Part shown: positions 9,360-22,350 of the stretch, piece after piece | How the letters are laid out: each line of letters starts with the position of its first letter | Numbering within the stretch: position 1 is the first letter of the stretch | DNA from: Torymus aiolomorphi | Taxonomy: Eukaryota; Arthropoda; Insecta; Hymenoptera; Torymidae | DNA length: 64,000 nt | Assembly (NCBI GenBank): GCA_036365515.1 | Contig: CM070876.1 | Coordinates: forward strand, 126,119,810-126,183,809 | Direction of reading: 5' to 3' | The notes under the pieces: model-generated | Database searches by the model: none | The model's input: the letters and a program-made list of their open reading frames with translations, nothing else | What the model was told of the DNA's origin: nothing | Position numbers and translations under genes: made by a program

Positions 9360-11108
9360 TTAAAATGCACCTGCTGCATATGAATCATCCTGGAGCTGCT
9401 CTCTAGCTTGTCTTCTCATAATACGAGCATCCTTGGTGTTGGCTTCAGTCTTCTTTTCTGCAGATCTAAGTCTGAATTCGTCGCTTGATTCCATCCATTG
9501 TACTGCAGTCGATCCAGGAGTGCATTCAACCTTTTCCATGATATTTAGAATACCTGTTTTTCCTTGGTTGAAGCAGGTTACAGCAATGTGAGTACCTATT
9601 TCCAAAACTTTCAAGCCACTGAATGAGGTTTTTGGAACTATTTTACACACGCAGTTGTTGAAACTCTCATTAGAGTTTTGCGTAAAACCTCCAAGACACT
9701 TCTGGAGAAGATCTGAGCTTGATAAGTCTTCATAAATTGGTCTTACCTGATCCATGATGGCCAGTGGAATGGCTACTTTATGTTTAAAAGTCTTGAGTTT
9801 TTTGTTGGCCTTTGCTTTTTGCCATTTACACCAGCTGGTAAGTCCTGATGGGTAGAATTGATGTTGAGGGCTCTGATCGGTAGACAACTGATGATAATAT
9901 GTAGCCCAAATAGCATTTCTCATACCAATGACAGAATCTGAATGGTCTCTGATCGCCTTTCCATAATAGGAAGATAAGGTTCCGATCACCTGCCCTGTCA
10001 AGCGACCTGTTCCACCCATTGGTTTTCCATCCGATAGAAGCTTCTTTCCTGATGCCTTCTTTATGTTTCTTAAACGAGTGCCCATCCTCTTCTGGACATG
10101 CCCAATGCACTCTATCTTCTTTACTTGTAGTTTGTCACCATAGGGATCCGCTTCTGACACAGACTTGAACACTTTAGAGTCACCATCACCGATGTAATAC
10201 TCATACTTAACTGCATATTTTTCTTCAGATCGTGAGAACATTTCCTTTATACCATCTACTTCCATTTTTCCAGCACAGCCCTGATGGTTGGCCGTGCAAT
10301 TTGGTTCGTGCTCTTCATACCATTCTTCATATTCCACTGTTCCTTTTTTTTTCTCCCAAACTGAGCAAGGTTTACAGAAACTATTTTTAATAGTAACATC
10401 TAAAACCTTGCCAGATCTGTTGCCAATAATGCTGGCAACACCTTGTAAAGAAGAAAAGCCTCTTTTCCTCCAAGAGCCGTCACCAGACACAGTAAGTCCA
10501 GTATTTGGTGGTGTTAATTTTAGTTATTCTTTCACTGCAGTGTCCATGGACACTTGAGCCGCTTCTGCACAAATATTACCAAGCTGCTCATTAATTTTAT
10601 CATAAGCAGAATGAACCACTGGTTGTGATAAATCCATGATTCCAGAGAAAGTTGATAGTCCTGTGTGACCGTGGCCAAGTGCACGCGTGGCTAGCACACT
10701 TCTTCTATTTATTTCTCATGCATTACTCATGGGGCCAACTTTCTTGGAAGAATTTATTCCTGCAATTTTACCACATCTGTCACACACTATATCAATTTTG
10801 AATCCAAACCCTTGAAGGCTGGATTCGCTTATACAAACAGGTCCATGGCACTCACTGCAACATAACACTTTTTCCAGTTCAGGAAACAGAATGCTGATGT
10901 TGATAATTCTATTCTTCGTATTGCAGTGAGAAGATGTTGATGTATTTCTCATTTTTCTAGCTGAAGTTGATGTTCTTCTCCGCTTTCTCTCATTTTCTTC
11001 TTTGTGGATATTCCCTCCAAAAATTGTTGGTCTCTTCTTCACTCTTCCTCTTGAGTATTTGGCGTCAGAATGAGTGCTGGTAAATCGTCCTCTGGCATCT
11101 CCTGCCAT
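9360..11108 (-). pseudogene. Mutator-like transposase with two in-frame stops
   Basis: A single minus-strand frame runs from ATG at 11108 to a stop at 9360, about 583 codons, interrupted only by TGA at 10716-10718 and TAA at 10524-10526. The N-terminus is basic, followed by a conserved block (NRIINISILF) and a Cys-rich segment with C-C-S-E-C and C-D-R-C pairs, probably zinc-binding. The downstream block SGDGSWRKRGFSS and the later GKVLD plus C-x2-C stretch resemble the Mutator-like transposase domain common in insect genomes. The order and length fit a complete protein. Two stops with no frameshift mean recent decay, or possibly readthrough in a very young copy. Terminal repeats could not be identified. 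Family assignment is from remembered motifs. Confidence 0.75.
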
Positions 11109-11523
11109 TTTTAAGTTTTGTTAGAAGTCATTTTAAATTTTTTTTTTTAATCACTATTTTTATATTTCACAAAGTTCACAACTATATAAACACAATAATT
11201 ATACCGTGCAACAAAACACACGAACCTCAAATTACACAAAAAGAACACTTTTTACGTAAAAAGCGACGAAAACGAATCTAAACCATCCGAGTATTCGATT
11301 CAGCTGACACTTGTGTTTACAAAAATTAAAGAGCTAAAAGTGGGTTACCGTGTAAAATGCTTACATGTAACATACGTATGATATGTGTATGTTTCTTAGT
11401 TCATGCTGTATCATAGTCCAACTGTCCAATTATCTATAGTTCAACATAGTTCATGGTGTACCTTAGTCCAATTATCTATAGTTCAACATTACGCCTTTTA
11501 CAGCCAAAGGAACACAGGACACG
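11109..11523. other. Non-coding flank with a short tandem duplication
   Basis: Probably the 5' untranslated end of the Mutator-like element. A unit of about 25 bp containing TCCAATTATCTATAGTTCA occurs twice between 11415 and 11490. No ORF of interest. Confidence 0.4.
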
Positions 11524-11655
11524 ATATAAGGAACAGATGCAGAAATACCATGGGTTACTATATCTATATATATGTGGAACAGCGCTTATTCCTCGCTGTT
11601 CCTCGTATATATAGATATACTAACCCATGTTATTTCTGCATGCAGTTCCTTATAT
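11524..11655. mobile_element. 132-bp hairpin element (candidate MITE)
   Basis: An imperfect inverted repeat: ATATAAGGAAC at the left end is mirrored by GTTCCTTATAT at the right. Matching continues inward for about 55 bases through CCATGGGTTA and GGAACAGCG blocks. Confidence 0.6.
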
Positions 11656-12550
11656 TTTTTTGAGTGTAATGGGCCTTACTGTTGTTCATGCCCAATTACT
11701 CCAAATCGTTTTATACAATAAAACTGTGGTATATTATTTGATAGATATAATAATTATTCTATGTATTCAATTTTCTTATATATGTATGGTTTATATTCAA
11801 TTGTTTTATATTATTAGAAATATTTCGACCATGAAAAGTATGAATTACACGTAATTATATACACGGATTGATTTTTGTCAGTTTTTTCTGTTATTTTTTT
11901 CTAATAAAATTGATTTATTTCTACGGCGTATTTATTTATATTTATAAATATATTACTGTAGATTTATTAAAAAGTATAAAATATATTAACAATTAAAAGA
12001 AAATAGAATTCTACCAAAAAATAAAAGTATGTATGTCGAAAAAACTGTATATTGAAAAAAAATGAAATTACAGTGAAAAATCGATAAATAGTTTAATCAG
12101 TATTTTATCAATATCTTAAAAAAAAATAGATATCGTTTTCGGGTAGAAAGGAGCATATTCTATGGATGTTTTCCTATAAGAAAAAGCAAAAAAAAATCGA
12201 TTTTTCTCAAGAAAAAAGGTGTCTAGCCCCCTTAACGAGACCAATTAATTACAGAACAACTTTTTGAAAGGAAACTTCTTAATTATTCAAATCAAGGATA
12301 ACGCCAAACTCACGCGAGCGCAGCGCGGCGTATGCGCATTCATTTGACAGTTCAATTACAAGACGAACGCTGTCCGTATTTTTTCTTCCCAAAGAAAAGT
12401 GCAGCAACTGCAAACAGAGTATGAGAAAACGGCGAGAGACGGATTGAGTGCCTTCGTTAGTTCTTTCTCCCCCCCTCTCTCTATCTTTCTCTTTTTCTCT
12501 CTTTCTCTTATATACATATAGTATAGGAGAGGCGTTGCCGAGCTCATCCT
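11656..12550. other. AT-rich stretch and pyrimidine tract, no gene
   Basis: Positions 11656-12240 are AT-rich without visible structure. Positions 12300-12545 are more balanced and include a CT-rich tract near 12465-12515. No protein-coding signal is recognisable. Confidence 0.4.
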
Positions 12551-12974
12551 CGAACATCTCGCGTTATCATCCTTTTCTACGTTAAAAGTAAATAAACAGA
12601 AATGTAGTAAAAATAAAAATTTAGAGTATGAATCATATTTTGGTAATATGAGTTATGTTTGTAAATTTTGTTCGGCAGTATATTGGAAAGAGGAAAATAA
12701 TAAATCAATTTGTTGTAGTAAGGGTAAAATAATTTTGTCTCCGCTAAGTATATATAATAAAACACTAAAGAATCTATTATTATATGATAATAATTTTCGA
12801 ACTTTAATCAGATATTATAATAACTTATTTTCCTTTGCTACATTTAGTGCTAACGTAAAATACGAAAAGAAAAAAGCTATTTATAATTTAAAAATTCAAA
12901 AACAAGTTTGTCATACAACGCTAAATACTTTATTACCAAAAAAAATGCAGAACCTTCGTGTGGTTAATTATATA
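12551..12974 (+). pseudogene. Helitron Cys-rich N-terminal segment
   Basis: The frame is open from about 12551 up to the foldback insertion. The recognisable part starts at NMSYVCKFCSAVYWKEE and continues to CCSKGKI, a C-x2-C ... C-C pattern seen upstream of the Rep domain in Helitron proteins. The fragment ends at NLRVVNYI where the foldback element begins. The protein continues on the other side of the insertion. Confidence 0.7.
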
Positions 12975-13776
12975 TGAGCAATTCCTGGGAAATTTCCCTT
13001 TTACGTCGCCAAAAAAATGAAAAATTTTTTTGAATGCACACTTACCACACAAGGTTTTTCTCGTTTCTTGAACCTTACAGAACGTGAAAAAACGTGTGTT
13101 CCAAGCCGATCGAGTGGTATCATGTTTTTACAGCACTTTTAATTTTTCTTATGGAAATTTAACATGGGAAAAATGGGTAAGAAGTTCTCATTGATGATGA
13201 ACCAATAACAAGCTATTGAAGAGGCCAAACCAAATTCCACAAAAAAGCGATTAAAGTTGAAGAATAGAGCTTTAATTTGAGAGGGCAATCGTTAAAATCG
13301 GTCGATTCGATGCAAAGCTACGTGAATTTGAAAATGGCGAAAAATGACCAAAAATGAGCGATTTTTGCCAAATCATCGTAATTCTTAAAATTTTCGTCAT
13401 TTTTCGCACTTTTCATTCATTTTCAAATTCACGTAGTTTTGCACCGAATCGACCAATTTTGACGATTGCCCTCTCAAATTAAAGCTCTATTCTTCAACTT
13501 TAATCGCTTTTTGCAGAATTTGGTTTGGCCCCTTCAATAGCTTGTTATTCGTTCATCATCAATGACAACTTCTCGCCCATTTTTCCCATGTTAAATTTGC
13601 ATAAGAAAAATTAAAAGTGCTGTAAAAAAATACCACTCAATCGACTTGGAACACACGTTTTTTCACGTTCTGTAAGGTTCAAGAAACGAGAAAAACATTG
13701 TGTGGTAAGTGTGCATTCAAAAAATTTTTTCATTTTTTTTGGCGACGTAAAAGGGAAGTTTCCCAGGAATTGCTCA
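12975..13776. mobile_element. 802-bp foldback element inserted in the Helitron
   Basis: Almost the whole element is an inverted repeat with arms of about 390 bases. It starts TGAGCAATTCCTGGG and ends with the complement, and AT-rich loop sequence lies near 13370. It carries no ORF of its own. The flanks read TATA on both sides. Removing the element with one TATA copy restores the Helitron reading frame across the junction, whereas a 2-bp TA duplication would not. The TIR family is not one I recognise. Confidence 0.8.
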
Positions 13777-15564
13777 TATATATGATGACAATACTGCAAT
13801 TGAAATGAAAATAAAGAGTCATAAAGATTTAACTGACGTACATTTAAAATTATTGACTGAAGTTTTAAATAGTAATCCTTATGCTAAACAGTATAAAATT
13901 TACACAAAATAACTAATACAGAGAAACTTTCAAATTATAAATTATATTTTGTCCGTAAGAATAATAATCAAAAACATAATTATACTAAACCATTAACGTC
14001 AGAATGTGCAGCTATAATTATTTCCAAATCAGAAATCCCTCATAATTATGATCTATGCGTCTATCCGAAAAATAGTTCTAATGAAAAAGAATACACATAT
14101 TTAAGTGAATTATCACATCATGATGACCCAATGGTATTTCCATTATTTTTTCCTTCAGGAGATTTAGGCTGGAGTATTGGTTATACTAAAAAAACCATAT
14201 GATTCAAAAGAAAACCTTCTAACAATATTACAACACTATTCTTATAGATTAGCTTACAGACCAAATTCAGAAAATTTCAATCCACTTTTATTTGGAGGGA
14301 GACTAACACAACAATTCTTTTTACATGCCTATATTATGATAGAAAACAATAGAATGAATTATTTTAGGCAGAAACAAACAAAATTACGTACTGAATATTA
14401 TCAAGGTTTGAGGGATCATGTTATAAATAGTGCATTAAATATATCAGAAAATTTTGAAAAAAAAGAAAGACTAGGAAATATTTTTGTACTACCGGCAACT
14501 TACATAGGTAGTCCTAGATATATGCAGCAACATTATCAAGATGCAATGGCAATAGTAAGAAATATATATTTATAACTATGACGTGTAATCCTAAGTGGAA
14601 AGAATTAAAAAATGTATTAACGACATTTCCTATCGGAACTACGCCCAATGATATACCAAATATTACAGTTAGATTATTTTATACAAAATTTAAGTGTTTA
14701 CTTAATGATATAGAAAACCATCAAATTTTTGGAAATGCTTTACCTTATGCGTATACTATTGAATTTCAGAAAAGAGGATTACCGCATGCACATGTTGTAG
14801 TAACATTAGATCATAAAAATAAATTAATGACACCAGAAGCTATTAATAAACACATTTCTGCTGAGATACCTCCTAATAATGATAAAAAATTACAAAAATT
14901 AGTTATAAAACATATGTTACATGGACCACATAGTGAAAATTCTCCGGGTTACGATAAATGTAAAGACGTTTGTAAAAAAAATTTTCCTAAACCTTTTCAA
15001 TCGTCAACAACATTTATTAAAAATGGTTATTCTCAATATAAACGAACAAATAATTCTTCTGATAATTGCACATATCGACTTAAAAGAAGTAAAAAAAATT
15101 ATTCCAGTAGATAATTCAATGGTAGTTCCTTACAATAAATTTTTGTTAGAAAAATATAAATGTCATATTAATATTGAATATTGTGCTTCAATTGAAAGCA
15201 TCAAATATATTTTTGATTATATACATAAAGGTAGTGATAGAGCTTTTTGTACATTAAAAAAAATGATGACAAAAGAAATGGAATATATGATGAAATTGCT
15301 GAATATATTGATGGCCGGTACTTGAGCCCAATGGAAGCAGCATGGCGGTTACAAAAATTTCCCTTATGTGGAAGGAGTCATACTGTTATTCGTTTAGCAG
15401 TTCATAGAGAAAATCAGCAAAAAATTGTTTTTGAAGAAAATTATGAAATAGATGCTCTTGATAATTGGAAAACCACTTTAACAGCGTGGTTTGACTTGAA
15501 TAAAAATGATAAATTTGCAAATAATATAAAATACGTTAATAATATCGCATTATTATATATTTAA
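13777..15564 (+). pseudogene. Helitron Rep (HUH nuclease) region
   Basis: Successive frames contain conserved Helitron blocks: MVFPLFFPSGDLGW near 14130, an FFLHAYIMIENNRMNYFRQ segment (14177-14575), then MTCNPKW and the HUH motif EFQKRGLPHAHVVVTL (14578-15114). The tyrosine block SIKYIFDYIHKG follows, and then EAAWRLQKFPLCGRSHTVIRLAVH (15247-15564). The lysine usually found between the two tyrosines reads Asp here. Rep would nick and join DNA strands in rolling-circle transposition. At least four frame changes and a stop (after YTK near 13911) disable it. Confidence 0.85.
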
Positions 15565-17428
15565 CGCAAAAAAAAAAGTTTGGGTAAAACGTGAACGTGA
15601 ACAAAAACATTATGCTATTGGACGTTTAAATATAGTATCTCCAAAAGATTCTGAAAGATTCGCTTTAAAATTAATATTAAGTCGTATAAAAGGTGCTACT
15701 TCCTTTAAAGATTTACGTACATATAAAAATGTAACGTATAATACTCATAAAGAAGCTGCGACTGCAATGGATTTAATAGAAAACGATTTAAAATTCAAAA
15801 AATTTTTGAAGAAGTATGTCATATCATGTTACCTTTTCAATTACCTAAATTTTTTAATTCGTTTCTACTAACAGAAAATATTCAAGACAATATTATTTGG
15901 GAAAATTTTAAAAAATACTTTAGTGAAGATTTTCATGAAAATAAAGATAACTTAGCTTTAGATCATATAAATAAATTATTATTGTTGGAAGATTGATCTT
16001 GTACAGATTTTGGATTACCTGAACCTGATTCCATCATAAATCATATAAAATACGATAGTAAAATAATTTCACTTAGTAAGGAAATATTCGAAGATGTGTT
16101 TACAAAATTAAATGAAGATCAAAAATTTATTTTCAAACAACTCATAAAAAATATAAATAAAATAAATTTTATAGACGGTCCTGGAGGTTCGGGTAAAACA
16201 TTTTTATATAAAACTTTAATTTATTATTTTCTATCAAAAGGAAAAAAATTATATTAATGGCTTGGACTGGTATAGCGTATATTCTATTAACCAAAGGAAT
16301 GACTACTCATAGAACCTTTAGATTACCATTAGATTTAAAGAGTATTGAAAATTCTATTTTAAAATTAGAATCAGGTAACAAGAAATTAAGAGAAACAGAA
16401 GTCATAATCCGGAATGAAGCATCTATGATACCCAAAAAAGCATTAGAAATTATTGACAGAACTTTAAGAGATTTATGTACAAACGATTACCTTTTGGGGG
16501 AAAATTAATAATTTTAGGAGGTGATTTTCGACAAATACTCCCAGTAATGAAAAACGGATTTAGAAGTGCTATAATTGAAGACACTATTAAATATTCTGAA
16601 CTTTGGCATTTATTTAAAATTTTCAAATTAAAACACAATATTCGTTCTCAGAATAATGAATTCTCAAACTTATTATTACAAATTGGAGTCGGTAGTATAA
16701 ATCCTTTTACAATACCTAATAATTGGAGAACTAACGATGTTTGCTTACGAAGTTATAAAAATATTAATAAAATAAATGATTATGATCGTGTTATTTTAGC
16801 ACCTCATAATGAAGACATTAAATTTTTGAATAAAAAATTTTAATGTTATTAAATGGTGATAAGAAGACTTATTATAGTACAGATTATGCAACACATAAAG
16901 GTGTTAATCAAAGTGATGACAACATTCATCTACTTTTTCCAATAGAAACATTAAACAATATTTATGAAGGTTTGCCACCTCATAAATTAGATTAAAAAGT
17001 TAATGCTATTGTTATGTTATTAGAAATTTGAGTATACACGAAGGTTTGTGTAACGGTACTAGACTTAAAATAGCCAAATTATTTAGATATAATATTGAAG
17101 CAGAAATATTAACAGGAGAAAAAGTAGGTAATAGATTTTTTATTCCAAGAATTACATTAAATACAGAAGAATCTTTTTCATTACCGTTTATTCTTTATAG
17201 AAAACAGTTTCCATTAACATTAGCATTTTGCATAACCATTAATAAATCTCAGGGACAAAGTTTTGATTATGTAGGGTTATACATCAAAAGGCAATTATTC
17301 TCACACGGTCAATTATATGTTGCTTTATCACGATGTAGAAATCCAGATAACATATATATATAAAAAATAATTTAGAAAATTCATTAGAAATTGAAAATAT
17401 TGTTTGGGAAGAAATTCTTGATAATTAA
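15565..17428 (+). pseudogene. Helitron PIF1-like helicase region
   Basis: The frame is broken several times. Visible motifs are Walker A GPGGSGKTFLYK (about 16180-16215), KGMTTHRTFRLPL, a Walker B block reading IIRNEASMIPKKA in which the usual Trp-Asp is Arg-Asn, LGGDFRQILPV, TINKSQGQSFD, and VALSRCRNPDN before a TAA at 17426-17428. Stops lie at about 15995 and 16255, and in 16843-17028. The mutated Walker B residue would abolish ATP hydrolysis even without the stops. Confidence 0.85.
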
Positions 17429-17499
17429 AAAAAACAGTTATATAAGAAAATATGTATATATATTTATTGCATATATTTATTAAAAAATATGTTCATATA

Positions 17500-17920
17500 T
17501 ATTCAAAAACCAAATTTCTCAATATAAAATATACGCAATAAAAGTATAAAATAAAGGAGAAATTATTTGAATGATAAGAGATTTTAATAATTAGCTAAAT
17601 GAAAATTGTATATAAAATTTAATTAAGTTTTGATTCATTATTCGATCCATATAAAAATACAAATAAAATCAAAGAAAAGATTTTTAAATCAAAATTTTTA
17701 AAGTGATTATGCTCTTGTATTTTCAAAAAACCAATTTTACAATATAAAATATACGCAATAATAGTATAAAATAAATGAGAAATTGTTTAAACGATATTAT
17801 AAGAGATCTAAATCAATAGCTAAATGAAATCGGTATACGAAATTTATTTAAGTTTCAGTTTATACATAAAATAATAAAAATAAAATACAACAAAAGATTT
17901 TTAAATCAAAATTGATAGCG

Positions 17921-17921
<1 letters not shown>
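17500..17921 (+). repeat. Two diverged 220-bp direct repeats
   Basis: AATATAAAATATACGCAATA occurs at 17521 and again at 17741, with flanking similarity on both sides (for example TAGCTAAATGAAA downstream of each). The location after the Helitron coding end suggests subterminal Helitron sequence. Confidence 0.65.

Positions 17922-18005
<84 letters not shown>
17922..18005. repeat. (TA)n microsatellite
   Basis: About 40 uninterrupted TA units. It separates the Helitron flank from the minus-strand LTR element. Confidence 0.95.
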
Positions 18006-18009
<4 letters not shown>

Positions 18010-18579
18010 GTGTAGCGCAACTATCTGTACTATAGTCTGCTACACCAAGTAGTATTACCGCGAGGATCGAAAGAAAATGTTATTTCGTCTGTCTCACTCT
18101 GGCACACGTGTAAAATCTTCGTGTGCTAGAACTGAGCTCTTTGTTTACGTTCGCGCACTCGAGCTGTGTTGTCGAGGCGCAACGTAAACACACTCGCCTC
18201 GAGGTGTAGCTTCAGTGTTGCGCAGGACAACGACTGATTGACTTTTCTTCGTCGGCGACTCCGCGCACGCTTTTTTTCTTGGTGCACCTTAGCGATGCGC
18301 CTCCGCTATAATTGCGGTTTCCTCGCTGGCGGGTTGTTGCGTGTACAATACGTATGTACTAGTGCGCCGTGCGAAATTGTTCTTCGCCGTGCATTGCGAC
18401 TAACCGCTTCGCACGAAATGTATGTGTGCGTGTCTTCAAAGCACAGTATCTATATGCACTTTTGTGCGAACCACTCGCGTCTTGTATTTATAAAAATACT
18501 AGGTACGCTGGCACAACGTCAAAATTGCACTATTACACCACGTTCTCGGAAAACGTGAGTTTTTTCAGGGGCGCCAATT
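18006..18579 (-). mobile_element. 5' internal fragment of a minus-strand LTR element
   Basis: On the minus strand the LTR ends at 18580 and is followed by AATTGGCGCC, a primer-binding-site-like sequence shared with the Gypsy element at 55057. The rest is leader-like sequence without a convincing ORF, cut off by the (TA)n tract. Confidence 0.45.
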
Positions 18580-18912
<333 letters not shown>

Positions 18913-19423
18913 TAGATAGATAGATAGATACGATTTATTTGCCTTCGCGGCAAAATAATTAATACAGAATTTATACAGTGTATAACTTAAAATAAAATAC
19001 AGTAAAATAAGATATAATAAAAATATATAAAAATAAAAGTAATACAACCTGATACAAATATATAAATTATACATAAAAATATGTTTGTCTACGAGGACCT
19101 TCAATTACGATAAAAAAATAATAAAAAAATAATAAAAAGAACCATATGATAAAATAAAAATAAAATACATAAAAATCATTAAAAATCACGAGGACCCTTC
19201 ATTAAGACAAAATAAATAAATAAAACTAGAGAAAATATCACAGCTGGTACTATACGCTAAAAGGAAAATAATTACAGTTATACATTAACCATTTCATAAA
19301 ATATCACAGTAAGGTATCACAGCCGCTTAGTCAAAAAATCACAGATCAAAGTTAATCCGCAGTCTAATACTAAACTAGATAAAGGTCCCCGCACTGGCAG
19401 CTCTAAGCATCCTTATAGAGAGG

Positions 19424-22290
19424 CTAGGCGTCGAGATCAAGCAGGTGTTGGCGCACAGCCCTCTTGAATGATGAAAGTGATGGAAGGTAGCGCAGGGAGG
19501 GGGGGAGGGAGTTCCAAAAGCGGGCACCCTGAGCCAGAAACGCTCTATCACCCGTCTTATAGTTCAAGGCAGGAAAGCAAGCTCCGGCTGCACTCCCTGC
19601 TTGTTGGCCTAGGCTTGTGCACCGTAAAAAAGGCAGCCAAGTAACTGGGCTCACGCATCCGAATTATTTTATATAGTAGCAGGGCTGCGAAGTAGAATCT
19701 GCGTGAGTCCATACGGAGCCAGCCCAGACGTCTCAAGTAGGGGGTGATATGCTCATCCCTCCTAGCCCCAGTAACGTACCTCACACATGAATTGCTCAAT
19801 CTTTGCACTCTCGCTCGCTGTTCGTCAGACGCGTCCAAGTAGACCACCGTACAGTAGTCAAGGTGGGGTTGAACTAGGGACTCGACTAATCTTTTGCGGA
19901 GAATCTCGGTGGTACACGCCCTAATAAACCGCAAACTGTATAGGGCTTTATTGACTTTCTTTGTGAGTTGGTCAATGTGCGGTTTCCATGTTAATTTACT
20001 ATCCAGTGTAACACCGAGACTCGCAACTTCGCTACTGAAGGGGATGCGTTCTCCAGGCCGCACACCAATACCTGGCAGATCTAATGAGTTTATATGATTA
20101 ACTCCTACCCTGGAGCCGAATACAATGGCTTTGGTCTTACCAGCATTGAGGTGCAGGCCCGAGTTCGCCGCCCATTCAGCCACCATTTGCGCCGCATGGG
20201 ACAGCCGATCAATACCCTCCAGAATTTCGTCTTTTGTCGTGTGTAAGTAGATTTGAAGGTCATCTGCGTAAAATATATGTCTGATAGTATTACCGTCAAG
20301 TACGTCACGTAAGTCGTTAACGTAGAGACAAAAAAGCAGTGGACCCAGGACAGATCCCTGTGGAACTCCCAGATTGGTTTCTAACCAGTCAGAGTTACCT
20401 TTGCTATTTGAGGTGACTATCTGGGTACGTCCTTTCAGATATGATTGAATCCACAGGAGAGCTGCCCTGGAGAACCCCAGCCGACAGAGCTTACGCAGAA
20501 GCGCTGTTGGTGAGATGGTGTCGAAGGCTTTGCTGAAGTCGAACAGTAGCAGTAACGTCAGTTGTCTATTGTCGATGCCTATACGTATATCGTCGGTTAG
20601 CTTGAGAAGTGCCGTCTGCGTGCTGTGGTGCTTGCGAAATCCGGCCTGGAGGGGGTCAAGTAAGTTATTGCTATTAAGATACTCCGTGATTTGGTTGTGG
20701 GCAATTTTTTCAAGCACCTTAGAAAGAAAGCAGAGTAGTGCTATAGGACGAAAGTCCGAGACTGTAGACGGCGATGCAATTTTCTTGAGTGCAATTACCT
20801 GTGCCTGCTTCCAGGAGCCCGGAAAAATTCCCTGAGCGAAGGAGGAGTTGAAAATTCTGACCAAGTAGTCACCAATGACAGGGAGAGCCTTCACGACCAC
20901 CTCCCGAGGAATTCCGTCCACCCCTTTTGCCTGTGAGGAGAAGTGAGAAATTGCAAGAATTACATCACTCAGTGTAACCTGTTTAAAGGAAAAGCCCTCC
21001 TCACTTGTTAGTAAAATAGTGTCCATAGCTTCTTCTATGTTTTCAAGGGGGGACACGGAGATTCCAGCGAAGTGAGCGTTTAACTCTCCCGGCGTGAAGC
21101 CGCAAAGGTCCTCCTCTTTTCGCTTTGGAATAAGGCCGAGTTTACGCATTTCCTTCCATATATCCTTGTTAGCATCAAGAGCGTCTGAGAGATGCTTGTG
21201 AAGGAAGGAGTTACGCTCTTGAGCAAAGCGTGAGTCGACCTCATTGCTGAGCCGAAGAAACCCATCGAACACTGCCGCTCGCCCAGTGCGTTTGTAACGC
21301 CTATGGGCCGCATTACGTTTGTTGATTAGTTCCCTCAGCTCAGGACCAATCCAAGGAGCATTATTTCGACTGGGTTTCACAGTTTTTAAAGGCGCTAAAT
21401 CGTTTATGACAGAGTTAAGGTTTGCGTTTAAGGAATCTAGTGCATCCTCCAAATCGGTTTCAATCGAATTCATGCCTACCCAATCGCAGCGCGCAAGCAA
21501 TTCATTGAGAGATGAAGGGCATACGTTTTTATAATCTCTGTAGGAGAAGGACTTCCCTAGTCGCGCTGGCACAAAATAGTTGATGGTAACATCAATGATA
21601 GCATGCTTACCGAAACTGGGCAGGTGTTCATTCGCATAGTCAAGTACCTCGTCGTTTTCGTCCGTGAGGATTAAGTCAATCCATTTGTGAGACGTGGGCG
21701 TGTGATGTGTTGGGCCATGCTGCACAATATGTAATGACAACTCTGTGGCAAGGTTTCTGATGGAATATGCATCAGCATCGGACGCCGATGACAAGTCACC
21801 ATTCAGATCCCCCATGATAAACTTGTGACTATACTCACTACTCAGGTCGCGCCAAACATCGAAAAGGCCGGTGTCCTTTTGCATGGCAATGTGTGGAGGT
21901 CTATAAATGACACCGACCAAAATGGGAGGAAAGGAACCCTGCTGCACACGACAGAATAAGTACTCAGGGATTGAGGGTTTTCCCAGTCCCTGAGTCATAG
22001 ATGACGCCAGTTTCGTGATGGTGAAGTCGTTTCGTGCATACAGAGCAACTCCGCCCCCATTTATATTACGATCCTGCCTAAGCACTGAGTAGCCATCAAT
22101 CTGAATGAGACTGTCATCAACGTCAGGTCCAAGCCAAGATTCAGCTATGCCAAAGAGGTGGTAGGAGGGATCTTCAACCAGGTACAGACGGAGCTTATTT
22201 ATACGAGGTCTGATTGAGTTAATATTAAGAAACCCAGCCTTGAGAGGACATCCACCCGGCGTCCCCTTGCAAGCAGACGATCCCAGTCAT
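19424..22290 (-). pseudogene. Non-LTR ORF2: APE-type endonuclease and reverse transcriptase
   Basis: The frame is open from about 22290. N-terminal blocks FLNINSIRPRINKLR, IAESWL and GGGVALY belong to an apurinic-like endonuclease that nicks target DNA, and MGDLNGDL carries its catalytic Asp-Asn. The RT blocks follow: FRPIALL, KAFDTISP, GVPQGSVLGPLLF and the catalytic FYADD. The C-terminal region ends SSFKRAVRQHLLDLDA. One frameshift near 19600 moves the last 60 codons into another frame (19424-19654), and the start is unclear because an upstream stop precedes a likely second frameshift. ORF2 makes cDNA by target-primed reverse transcription. Otherwise intact. Confidence 0.85.
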
Positions 22291-22350
22291 GATGTAGGCG
22301 CCGACCCAACAACCTCTTCTGCTCCCTGCCTCGCAACAACTATGTCGTTG

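Larger units (their letters stand above)
12551..17428 (+). mobile_element. Decayed Helitron copy 2 (zinc, Rep and helicase regions)
   Basis: Helitron protein segments occur in the normal order: a Cys-rich N-terminal block, a Rep (HUH) nuclease and a PIF1-like helicase, over about 4.9 kb, with an 802-bp foldback element inserted at 12975-13776. Many frameshifts and several stops separate the segments. The 5' TC end and 3' CTRR end were not located; coding similarity stops at 17428. Confidence 0.85.
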
